From Daucus carota subsp. sativus (lineage: Eukaryota > Streptophyta > Magnoliopsida > Apiales > Apiaceae): 64,000 nucleotides of DNA. The stretch is from assembly GCF_001625215.2 (NCBI RefSeq), contig NC_030386.2, forward strand, positions 39,960,796 to 40,024,795. The letters are read 5' to 3'. Shown one piece after another: positions 46,681 through 56,886 of this stretch (positions within the stretch are counted from its first letter, which is position 1; every line of letters starts with the position of its first letter). Made by a program: the position numbers and the translations under genes. Below the pieces are notes generated by a model, which did not search any database, was not told the DNA's origin, and saw only the letters and a program-made list of their open reading frames with translations.

Positions 46681-48489
46681 ATGTGGAGTGTTAGAAGAAA
46701 ATTTGCCCTATGTTTACTCTCTGTTGCATCTGGTAACCACCTTAGTTCAGCAAATAGTGTTATAAAGCCTATTAGGTTATTGTCCCATTGTTGTTATATG
46801 GTTAGTGAATCTGAGTTGAGGGCTTCTGTCCGTATTTTGAAATCGACTAGTTTTCCGATTTTGGTTTCTCAATTTTCGTCCGTTACTGAAAGAAATCAAG
46901 ATGGTTATGCTCTAGAGAAGTGTGATAATGGGGTTAGCGGCAATGATGAAAATAGGAGTGAGGATGATGAGGATTATGATGAAAGCAAGGGTGGGCAGTT
47001 GGGCTTGAAGGATGAGGATTTTAATAGGAATGTAGGTGTTATTATGGATGTTTTGTTAGCCCCACGAAGCAGTTGTTCGGTTGTGAAGTATAAGCTTGAG
47101 CAGTGTAGTGTGGTTGTTTCGACGGATTTGGTTGTGGAGGTTCTTTCTCGTGTACGTAATGATTGGGAAGTGGCGTATACTTTCTTTATGTGGGCTGGTA
47201 GGCAGTCAGGTTATGCACATTCTCTACGTGCGTACCATTCTATGATTTCTATTTTAGGGAAAATGAGAAGATTCGATACAGCTTGGGGGTTGATTGAGGA
47301 GATGAAAGGTGGGAGAACTGGACCCTCTCTAGTGACTCCACATACGTTGTTGATATTGATTAGAAGGTATTGTGCTGTGCATGATGTTGGAAAAGCTATT
47401 AATACTTTTTATGCTCATAAGCGGTTTAAATTTGAGATAGGAATGGAGGAATTCCAAAATCTTTTATCTGCTCTGTGTCGGTATAAGAATGTCAAAGATG
47501 CTGAACACTTGCTCTTTTGCAACAAAGATGTTTTTCGGCTCAATACCAAGAGTTTTAATATAATTCTTAATGGATGGTGTAACATTATGGGGAATTCAAA
47601 GGAAGCAAAGAGAATTTGGTGGGAGATGCATGAGAGAAAGATTTTTAAAGACGTTGTATCTTATGCTAGCATGATGTCATGCTATTCGAAAGTTGGTAGA
47701 CTCAATGATGTTCTCAGGCTCTTTAACCAGATGAAAGCGCTGGAAATTGTTCCAGATAGAAAAGTTTACAATGCTGTCATTCACGCTCTTGCAAAAGGCA
47801 AGCTTGTGAAGGAAGCTTGCAATCTATTGAAAACAATGGAAGAAGAAGGTATTGCTCCAAATGTTATTACTTATAACTCACTTATTATGCCTCTATGCAA
47901 AGCCCGTAAATTAGATGAAGCGCGGGAGGTTTTTGATGAGATGTTACAAAGGGGCCTTGCACCTACCATTCGAACTTACCATGCTTTCTTTCGCAATTTA
48001 AGGACAGCTGAAGATGTGTTTGAGCTCTTAGAAAACATGAACAAGGAAGGGTGCCGTCCCGGTCATGACACTTTTATAATGTTAATCAGAAAGTTTTGCC
48101 GTTGGCGCCAACTTGACAATGTCTACAAGCTGTGGAATCAGATGAGTGATTATGGACTTGATCCTGATCGCAGTTCATATATTGTTCTAATCCATGGGCT
48201 GTTTTTAAATGGAATGTTGGAGGAATCATACAAATATTATCAAGAGATGAAGGAAAAACATTTAGTGCCAGAGCCAAAGATAGATGAGATGCTTCAAACT
48301 TGGATAGCTGGTAAACAAAATGCAGACAAGCCCGCAGTTGAGTCAAAACATGATCAGGTAAGTCGTAGTCAGACAACAAAGGATGCAAAAGCTCCCTCAG
48401 AGAAGGTTGAACGGAATGTAGATTTTCGCCGACAACCTGAAACTAAAAAAGTTGTGAGGGAAAGAGGATATTCATTTTGGGATGATTAG
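46681..48489 (+). CDS. P-class pentatricopeptide repeat protein, probably mitochondrial (602 aa)
   Basis: A single uninterrupted exon from ATG 46681, the first ATG of the open frame. PPR proteins bind organelle RNA through 35-residue helical repeats. About ten repeats span residues 180-550, such as VVSYASMMSCYSKVGRLNDV, RKVYNAVIHALAKGKLVKEA, VITYNSLIMPLCKARKLDEA and RSSYIVLIHGLFLNGMLEES. Repeats are of plain P type and there is no E, DYW or SMR tail. The N-terminus MWSVRRKFALCLLSV is basic and hydrophobic, fitting mitochondrial import. An acidic region (residues 80-110, EDDEDYDES) precedes the repeats. The charged tail is Lys/Arg-rich and ends RGYSFWDD. Target RNA unknown. Confidence 0.93.
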   Translation: MWSVRRKFALCLLSVASGNHLSSANSVIKPIRLLSHCCYMVSESELRASVRILKSTSFPILVSQFSSVTERNQDGYALEKCDNGVSGNDENRSEDDEDYDESKGGQLGLKDEDFNRNVGVIMDVLLAPRSSCSVVKYKLEQCSVVVSTDLVVEVLSRVRNDWEVAYTFFMWAGRQSGYAHSLRAYHSMISILGKMRRFDTAWGLIEEMKGGRTGPSLVTPHTLLILIRRYCAVHDVGKAINTFYAHKRFKFEIGMEEFQNLLSALCRYKNVKDAEHLLFCNKDVFRLNTKSFNIILNGWCNIMGNSKEAKRIWWEMHERKIFKDVVSYASMMSCYSKVGRLNDVLRLFNQMKALEIVPDRKVYNAVIHALAKGKLVKEACNLLKTMEEEGIAPNVITYNSLIMPLCKARKLDEAREVFDEMLQRGLAPTIRTYHAFFRNLRTAEDVFELLENMNKEGCRPGHDTFIMLIRKFCRWRQLDNVYKLWNQMSDYGLDPDRSSYIVLIHGLFLNGMLEESYKYYQEMKEKHLVPEPKIDEMLQTWIAGKQNADKPAVESKHDQVSRSQTTKDAKAPSEKVERNVDFRRQPETKKVVRERGYSFWDD

Positions 48490-49441
48490 ATCAAAGTTGA
48501 TAACTGATGCTCTCCTATGTTGCTATATGTTCTACATAGGACTCCATGATTACGTATGAGCGAAGCACAATAAAGGTTGGTTTGACTCCATGTTACTGTT
48601 TTGTCTTTGCAAATTTTTGCTATCAAGTGAGGAAAAGGTTTCCTTAGCACATAGCATTTCCTTCATAATCCCCCCCCCCACACACACACACACACACCCA
48701 AATTAGAAACCAGATTTTATACCACTATATCAACATGAAATGCATGAAGTCCACATAGCAAGTGTTTCGGTATATTTTTTATTGATGGCATCAAGTTAAT
48801 CTGGTTTTGCATTTTTGTTCCCCTAGTGCTTGATCTCCTGCTAAACTTGTGATGATCCTCAGAGTGCCAGTAGCCTCTTCATCAAAATTCATCCACTTAA
48901 TATATAATATATCTTTAATTGAGGAGTTTTTATTCGATTCTTGCAGATATAAATAAGTTATATGGGTAAAAATGTAATTGGTATGTTTAATAGTATTTCT
49001 ACCCTTGTAGCTTGAAAATGTTCTCACCATACATTTCCAGATCCAAGTGTCCAACCATGCTGAAGAAAATTCTGAGATAAATAAGTAGATACAAAAAGAT
49101 TAAATTTTTTATTCTGTAGTGATTTGAGATTTCTTTATATATATTATTATTTTTTTTTACATAAACTTGTATACACACTAAACTTTATATTTTTTATATA
49201 AACAAGAAATTATAAAAGAAATCTATTTACAAGTATGTTTCTTGAAATGCCTGCAAACAAATCTTATTAAATGGAATGGACCGGAAGGACAGCATATCAA
49301 TGGTCTCTCTTCATTGAGATTCTAATCTTACATCTGTCTTTGTCTTTACCTCTGCATGTAATATCCTAGTACTAATATATTTACACACACGTACCAGACA
49401 TCTCAATATCTCCTTTCAGCTGCCGGAAAATTTAATCTACA
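48490..49441. other. intergenic, PPR 3' UTR to triple-EUL promoter
   Basis: 0.95 kb, AT-rich. It holds a (C)n(CA)n microsatellite at 48670-48698 and no gene. Confidence 0.5.
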
Positions 49442-52097
49442 ATGCTTGTTTACGATCAAGTAGATCACCCTCACCAGAACAACAATGCTCCTACGCAGCC
49501 CAATGCCCGTCCCGAAACCGAGCCATATTCTTCACCTCATGATCAGACTCTTCAGTGTTTGGATTATTTGAGCTGCATGCCATCTTTTAGGATTTATACA
49601 AAGGCTGAGCCTAGTTTCTCCCTTACTATCCGTGATGGCAAAGTCATTCTTGCCCAGGTTGACCCGTCTGATCCGTTTCAGGTAATGCCATGTTTCGTAA
49701 CATTGATTTTGTTTTTTGATGAATTATGGGCACTTGTATTTTCATTTTATATTGTATTAGTTGTGCTTGTAAATAAATTTGAGTAGTTTTAGAAATTTAT
49801 TGGCCTGAGGACGAAGATGAATATATGAGCTTTAATGAATAGGGGTACATTTTTAACGTAACAGTTTGAGTCGTCGTTATTTCCTGATTGTTTCTTTGTG
49901 TAATTTCTAATTGTTAATTATTATATATATGCGGTGTTTGTAAATATAGCAATGGGTGAAAGATGAGAGACATGGCACGACGGTTAAAGATGAAGAGGGA
50001 TTCTCTAGCTTTGCTCTGGTAAATAAAGCTAGTGGTCAGGCTATAAAGTATTCTGTTGAAGCCACTCATCCGGTATGTGTATCTATGATTCATTTTCAAT
50101 TCATAAATCTAATCTATTTGCTTGGAATATTTCAACAATGGAGTGATGGAATTTCATGTCCAATACTAGAGATAAGTTTGAATGTCTCAATTTATAGAGA
50201 TAGTTAGCTTTCCATGATGTTCCGTAAAACACGATATAAAAGATAGTCACAAATTGGTGGTAGCTATAATTTGTGGCTTGTTTGGTCAGGACTCTGTTAG
50301 ATAATTAAAAGCTAATATGAAATCATTTACATGTTTTCTTCATGTGATAAATCGTCAAACACTTTGCCAGTTTCCTACGGATATATAAGGCCTAACAGAA
50401 TGATGGAAGGAAATATAAGGCCTAACAGAATGATGGAACAAGCTTTTTGCTTTTTTGGGCGATTTCACTAATTCTCTCACTGGTTTTCGAAGCTATCTCT
50501 GTCCCTCCTATTCCTCTAGTCTTAGGTCCAACTCCATTGATAGAGCCTGATGCTTAAAATTGGTTTAGGAGTAGCCATGACCTGAGTGCCTCTCTCTATT
50601 TTTTTAGGTTCAGTCTGCTTTATTTTTTAATTGCCGGTACTGATCTTAGTTTCTGCCCGATATTGTACAAATCTCCCCGCACATAATTTTGATTACACTG
50701 CGATTCTTGCCATTTTGTCCTCAAATTGTGGATTAGAAGCTTACTATAACAATGTTGAATATTAATTTGTGCTTGCTTCGCAGCAAAGATGGTAATACAG
50801 TAAATACATTAGGAAATTACAAATATGGCTGTGTTTAGAGGGTCCCTGCTCTGAAGTTCAGCTTTTACCAGTCTTACTCGGTCCGGATCTGTATAAATAA
50901 TGATTATCCTTGTTTTTTGTTATGGCGGAATCTATTTGATCTCTGTTTTCTCATTGCTAATATACAGTAAATTATCCTCTACAGGTGCAGCTCATCCCTT
51001 ATGTTCCTGACGTACTTGATGAATCCGTCCTTTGGACTCTTGGTGCGGACTCAGGTGATGGTTATAGAGCAATGAGGATGGTCAATAACATTCGCCTCAA
51101 TATAGATGCATTTCTCAATAGTGATGGACGCGTTCAGGATGGTACAATTATTGGCCTGTGGGAGTGGCTGCAAGGTGAAAATCAACAATGGAAGATCATA
51201 CCACATCAGTATGAGCCTTCTACAATTGATAATCAGACACTTCACGTTTGGGATTATTTGGGACGGATGCCATCTGTTAGGGTTTACACAAAGGCTGAGA
51301 CTAATTGTTCCCTTGCTATTCGTCATGGTAAGGTCATTCTTGCCCAGGCTGACCCGTCTGACCCGTCACAGGTATTTTCCTGTTTCCTAGTATGTTTTCC
51401 CAAAATTAGTTAGCTCATCGACTTAAATCCTATTCTCATTAAATGCATTTTACTAATAGAAAGTATAGGCCCTTCTTATGTTTTGCGAATTTAAGTAATT
51501 TGTACTACTACTAATACTACCAACTGCTATCAGACTAGTCTTCTGGACGAACTAGCATAGTAGAGTACTAGAGTTTCTATATTTTTGTTCTACTAGGACT
51601 ATAAGTCACACTATACTATACTTCACTGAACCTTCTTACACTGGTTCAATTTTTAGTAAGGCAATTAAGATGGATAGATCATCCAAATTCGGGTCCATAA
51701 GCAGTGACAATTGCCCTATGAACACTCGCTTTCGCTGTGGCTCCAGTGGTTCCCTTAATGTAGGACTGCCCCTGAGTCCCTGGCTCATTCTTTAATAGGC
51801 ACAAGGTCTGAGCCTCGGGCTCCTTCCACTGCTTGGGAGCTTACGGTTTCATGTTCTATTTTCACTCCCCAATGTTGGTTCATTTCACCCTCCCCTCGCG
51901 GTGCTTCCTCCGATTAAATTATATTTTATTATTTGTTTTTGCCAGTAAAAACCAGCATGAGAAATATAGTACGATAGTTTGTTATATTATCCTTATACTC
52001 TATATAAAAAGGAACCTGAATTTGTTGCTTATATGCTTATTCTAGTGACATGTTTAACAACTCTATATGATAGATCAAATTATTAACTAAATATATA

Positions 52098-52157
<60 letters not shown>

Positions 52158-55100
52158 TTAGACGTAAATTGAATAGTTATATGTAGAAGTTTTAATGAAA
52201 GAAATAACTTAATTTAAAGGTTCAAAATTGGGCCAAGATTTTTTTTGCTATATTTTAATATGCAACCACGCAGTGTTGAAATTTAAAATAAATGATTTTA
52301 GTTTTAAGCTATTTTTTTTGTTCATGGTGATTTGTATTGTGAATATCTATGAATTATAAGCAACATCAAAATTGTATACATTTGAAGTATATCTTAAACA
52401 TCTTTGAATATTAAAATAATTAATATGTATTGTTTGATTCCTATCTTTACTTAAATAAAAAGCTATAAAATTAAATCTCATACTTTTCATATTTATTAAA
52501 AAAATTATACTCTCTCCCTCCCACTCACCCCCCCCCCCCCCCCCCCCACACACACAACACACACACACACACTTGCACTTGCACTTCAATAACACACACT
52601 TTGAAGCTGTTATGGAACCATTGATTCAGTTGATATATTGGATTCTAACAAATGATGACACTGATAAATAGCTCTTTACAATTTTTATACCTTACTGTTT
52701 TAGAAAATTTTGCTCTGTAATTTTTTTTTAATATACTGATAATTTCCGCGGTATTTGTGATTCTAGCACTGGGTGAAAGATGAGAAATATAGCACAGAGT
52801 TTAAAGATAAACATGGCTTTCCTAGCTTTGCACTGGTTAACAAAGCTACTCTTCAGGGAATGAAGCATTCAGTTGAAGCCTGTCATCCAGTATGCTTATC
52901 TTTTTATATATGTTCTATTGATTTGTTTCTTTCTGTAGTGTGGAATTTATATACGGAGTAATTGTTTTTCATGTCCAATAACAGAGATAAATTTCGATGT
53001 CGCATTTCATAGAGAGCTAAAATTTAATATGTGACTATTATTAGTAGTTATAATTTGTGGTTAGTGGTCAGTGCTCATTACTTAGATGAAAGGAAACATA
53101 TAGTCATTTATATGTTGTCCTTAAATTGTGAATTAGTAGCGTACTTTAACGATGCCGAATATTTATTTGTGTTTGCTTCGTGGATGTCCAGAAAATGATA
53201 TATGAATACATTAGGAACTCACAAATATATCCGTGTTTTTATGAGTTTCTGCTATGAAGTTAAGCGGTCATCAGTCTAGACCTGTATACTTTGTGATCCT
53301 TGTTTTTTTTCTTTGTTTTCTGCTGAAACTATATGATTTATGTTTCTGGATGCTCTTCAATTGCTTATATGCAGCATAATATCTTTTACAGGTGCAGCTT
53401 ATCCCTTATGTTCCAGGCATACTTGATGAATCTGTCCTTTGGACCCTCAGCGCGGACTTGGGTGATGGTTATAGTGCAATAAGGATGGCCAGTAACACTC
53501 GCCTCAGTGTAGATGCATTTAAGAACAGTAAAGGACGCATTCATGATGGGACTATCATTGGGCTGTGGGAGTGGTTGAAAGGTGATAATCAACGATGGAA
53601 GATTGTACCACATCAGTCTGTGCCTACTTCAATTTATGATCATACACGTCAGATTTGGGGTTGTTTGAGCCGGATGCCATCTGTTAGGGTTTGCACAAAG
53701 GCTGATACAAATTTCTCACTTGCTGTCCGTCATGGTAAGGTCATTCTTGCACGGGCTGACCCATCCGACCTGTTTCAGGTATTTCCTTGTATCCTAATAT
53801 ATTCTGTAATCATTCTGAAAAATTGAGTGAATACCAAAAAGGCCTATAGTAGTATAGTAGTATAGTTTGTTATATTAGCCTATATATATAATTAGGGCCT
53901 TGAGTTTGTTGATTAATTTGCCACTTTATATACAAGTCTAATAATATAGATATAACAGGTAAGGTTTAAGTTTTAACTAATATTCATGTCCCTTAATATA
54001 ATTTGACCTAGACTTAATTAGTAAAAAAGACACTTAGACTTATTTAAAGTCTTTGTAATTTATTCTTATCTACTAACCTGATTAGAAAAAATAAGCTGAT
54101 GTGAGAGGTGAAGCAACAGAATTGAGCAGCCAATATTTGTTTTATATATATTTGAAAAACAGATTGTCAGACTTTCATAGTAATTTTATAGTTTGAGATT
54201 TTTTTGTATTGTTCATGGTATTTAAAATATTAAAGTTATGAAGTCTAAATCATATGATAATTAAGGGTGTTTGAAACTTTAAAATTATATTATCATTGTG
54301 GTGTTTGTGATTACAGCACTGGGTGAAAGATGAGAAATATAGCACAGAGGTTAAAGATCAATATGGCTTCCCTAGCTTTTCACTTGTTAATAAAGCTACT
54401 GGTCAGGCTATGAAGCATTCTGTCGGAGCCACTCATCCGGTATGTTTATACTATTGATTTAATATATTTCTTCTGTGAAATATGTACATGATGAAATGTT
54501 GGATATTCATGTCTAATAGAAGTAACCATGAGTTGATCGCTTTTCCTCTCTGTCTTGCTCCCCCTGTGTTATACAAGTTCTGACTTTGCCTCGTAGAAAA
54601 ATCTCTTCCGGCTAAGTTATACTAAGTTACTGGTTCTAACAGAGCTTCAATAGGTCAATTATATATTTTTCTACCGATGCTGAAACTGATTGGGGTTAAA
54701 GAAATTCAGTTTCTGTATACTCAATTATCTGTTGCTGCACATCATCACAGCTAAATAGCTAATTACAAATAACAAATTTGATTCACTCTGGAAAATCGAT
54801 ATGTGCTTTATTGGTTCTTATTGCTGATACCGATTTTCAGTTGTCTGATATAAAATGGATCCCCCTGCATTAAACGTTAGTTCCACTGCTATTCTTTTTG
54901 GTAGCACCATTTTTTCCTCAAAATTGTGAATAGCTTTACCGGTGTTGAATATTCAACTGTGCTTGTTAGCAGCTCTCAAGATGGTATTATATACACCTTA
55001 TGAAATCACAATAATATCCGAGGGTTTTTTACAGCTTTGGCTATGAAGTTCAGTGTTTACCACAATCTCAGTCTAGACCTGTATAATAAATGATCCTTAT

Positions 55101-55419
55101 ATCCTGTTTTCTTCTTGTCGGGTATAGTCTTTTGATTTTAGTTTCTCTACATCGTCTACATTTACTAATATGCAGCTAAAATTATCTTCCACAGGTGCAG
55201 CTTATTTCCTATGTTCCTGAGCCACTTGACAAGTCTGTTCTTTGGACTCTGAGCGCGGACTTAGGTGATGGTTACAGAGCAATGAGGATAGTCAATAACA
55301 CTCGCCTGAACGTAGATGCATTTTACAGCAGTGATGGTCGCGTTGATGATGGTACTATCATCGGCCTGTGGGAATGGGTGCATGGTGAAAATCAGCAATG
55401 GAAGATTTTATCCTACTAA
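49442..55419 (+). CDS. three-domain EUL (Euonymus-type) lectin, 535 aa
   Basis: Seven phase-0 exons: 49442-49681, 49950-50072, 50985-51371, 52767-52889, 53392-53778, 54317-54439, 55195-55419 (240, 123, 387, 123, 387, 123 and 225 bases). EUL domains are cytosolic/nuclear carbohydrate-binding folds of the ricin-B type, stress-linked in Arabidopsis EULS3. Three domains follow each other: about residues 46-194, 216-364 and 386-535. Each runs MPSxRVxTKA, (Q/H)WVKDE, VNKAxxQ, VQLIxYVP, LDxSVLWTL, GTIIGLWEW and G(E/D)NQ(Q/R)WKI. Every domain is cut by two introns at the same places, and each 387-base exon fuses the C-terminus of one domain to the N-terminus of the next through a short linker (HQYEPSTIDNQTLHVWDYL). 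The N-terminal 45 residues are polar. No signal peptide or membrane segment. A single-domain relative follows at 56887. Confidence 0.92.
50383..50442. repeat. 30-bp tandem duplication in triple-EUL intron 2
   Basis: ATATAAGGCCTAACAGAATG begins at 50383 and again at 50413; both copies continue ATGGAA. Non-coding. Confidence 0.85.
52101..52149. repeat. (TA)n microsatellite in triple-EUL intron 3
   Basis: About 24 uninterrupted TA units, followed by a T-run. Confidence 0.98.
52528..52572. repeat. (C)n(CA)n microsatellite in triple-EUL intron 3
   Basis: About 20 C followed by CA repeats. It resembles the microsatellite at 48670-48698. It creates a spurious Cys/Gly-rich frame on the minus strand. 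Confidence 0.95.
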
Positions 55420-56495
55420 ATATAAGTCTCGAACATATTAAAGATTCTTGAAATAGCTTGCTCACTGCTTATCTGAGAGTCCTTACTATGCTACTATGAA
55501 TATTTTGTAAATAATATGAGTCACTGATTTTTGTTTAAGCCCGGGGTACATTATCTTGATTAAACCTTTTTCTTAACATGCTTAATGTTTTTCAAATAAT
55601 TAGTGTTTTTTTACTGGAATGAGGCACGCTAGCCGGCCCAAATTACAAATGGCCCAATTACTGATGAACGGGTCTCCGGCCCAGGAGTTAAATGAAAACG
55701 AATGAAATATGTTCTAGACATGAAGAAAATCAATCAGTCTGGGATTTAAGAATAGAATGACAAGGCATTTTGAAACGCATGAGATTCACGTGGAGATGCA
55801 AAAGAATCACAGAAAGAACCAAGATTGCCTATCTTTATTAGCGTAGATAGTACGCGAATAAAGAGTGAAAATGATTTGAGTGGCTTGCATAGTTCGAATA
55901 TTGAAACTCTTTCTAATTTGAAAATTTTACGTTTAAAGAGGTGTTTTGAATTGAAATTTTGGAATTTTCAAAATAATGATGATTTATAAATTTAAATTGA
56001 CATTATATTGATTGATGTACTACTGGTATTTAAAAGAATATTTTCTTAAAGTTCGAATTTTAGTTTTCTGAAAAATTCGATATAATATTTAAACATATAA
56101 AAATATGTGAGAAAATTCATAAATCCAACAATTTCAAAATATTAACGATTCAATTTTCACTTTTCAGTACATAATTTAATTTGATTTTACATTAAATAAA
56201 AGCTTAATCCATGCACTCCCATCGTTAACAAAAAAACCCTACAAAGACACTTCTTCCCTTTTCACATTTTCTTAAACGAAACGTACATATTCATAAAAAA
56301 ACAAGTTATATTTCTTGTTGTCAATTCTATATAACCCTGATAAACTACATTAGTTTATATATATGTTTTAACCGAATATTAAAATTATATTTAAAATATA
56401 TTTTTGAAAAATTATTCAAAAAAGATTTTTAGAAAACGAAGATAACAAATATTTTGGATCATGTTATTTTTGGAAGAAACATTATAGGTGGGGTA

Positions 56496-56680
56496 AATAA
56501 AAAAAAGGTTTTGTACGTCCAAATTTCATAAGTTTGATGGATTTTTATTGGTGTGATTGATAAATTTGCGGGATTCATTATTTATAAAAAAACAAGAGTC
56601 AGATCAAAATCCACCAAATTTATAAAATTTGATGTTTAGTGTGCGCTATTGACACATAGCAGAAAAACCAATAAAAAAAA
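56496..56680. mobile_element. MITE family copy D, left end deleted
   Basis: The element spans about 56507-56669. The right end GCAGAAAAACC (complement GGTTTTTCTGC) matches copy C's GGTTTTTCTAT, and the left end GGTTTTG survives only briefly. The inner GATGGATTTTTATTGGTGTG matches copy B's GATTTTGATTGGTGTGG. AATAAAAAAAA flanks it at 56496-56506 and 56670-56680. The A-rich flank makes the duplication less certain than in copies B and C. Confidence 0.6.
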
Positions 56681-56800
56681 ATGTGCCGACCGAAAATCAA
56701 ATTTCAAATCATTATCAGTAATGGACACGTTGTGTCCTGGGCCCACATAAATTGATTTTGGTAGGTGATCAGTTTCATGATTCATCGCAAATGTATGTAG

Positions 56801-56808
56801 TATAAATA
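56801..56808 (+). promoter_or_regulatory. TATA box of the single-EUL gene
   Basis: TATAAATA followed by CACACAACACAACTC, 79 bases before the ATG at 56887. Good match and spacing. Confidence 0.6.
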
Positions 56809-56886
56809 CACACAACACAACTCATCAAAACTCTTCATCTTCTCCACTTAGCTAAGCAATCAAATTCTCAGTCTCCGATCATCAAA

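Larger units (their letters stand above)
55420..56886. other. intergenic between the two EUL genes
   Basis: 1.47 kb, AT-rich, carrying a deleted MITE copy (56496-56680) and the promoter of the single-EUL gene. No open frame of note. Confidence 0.5.
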
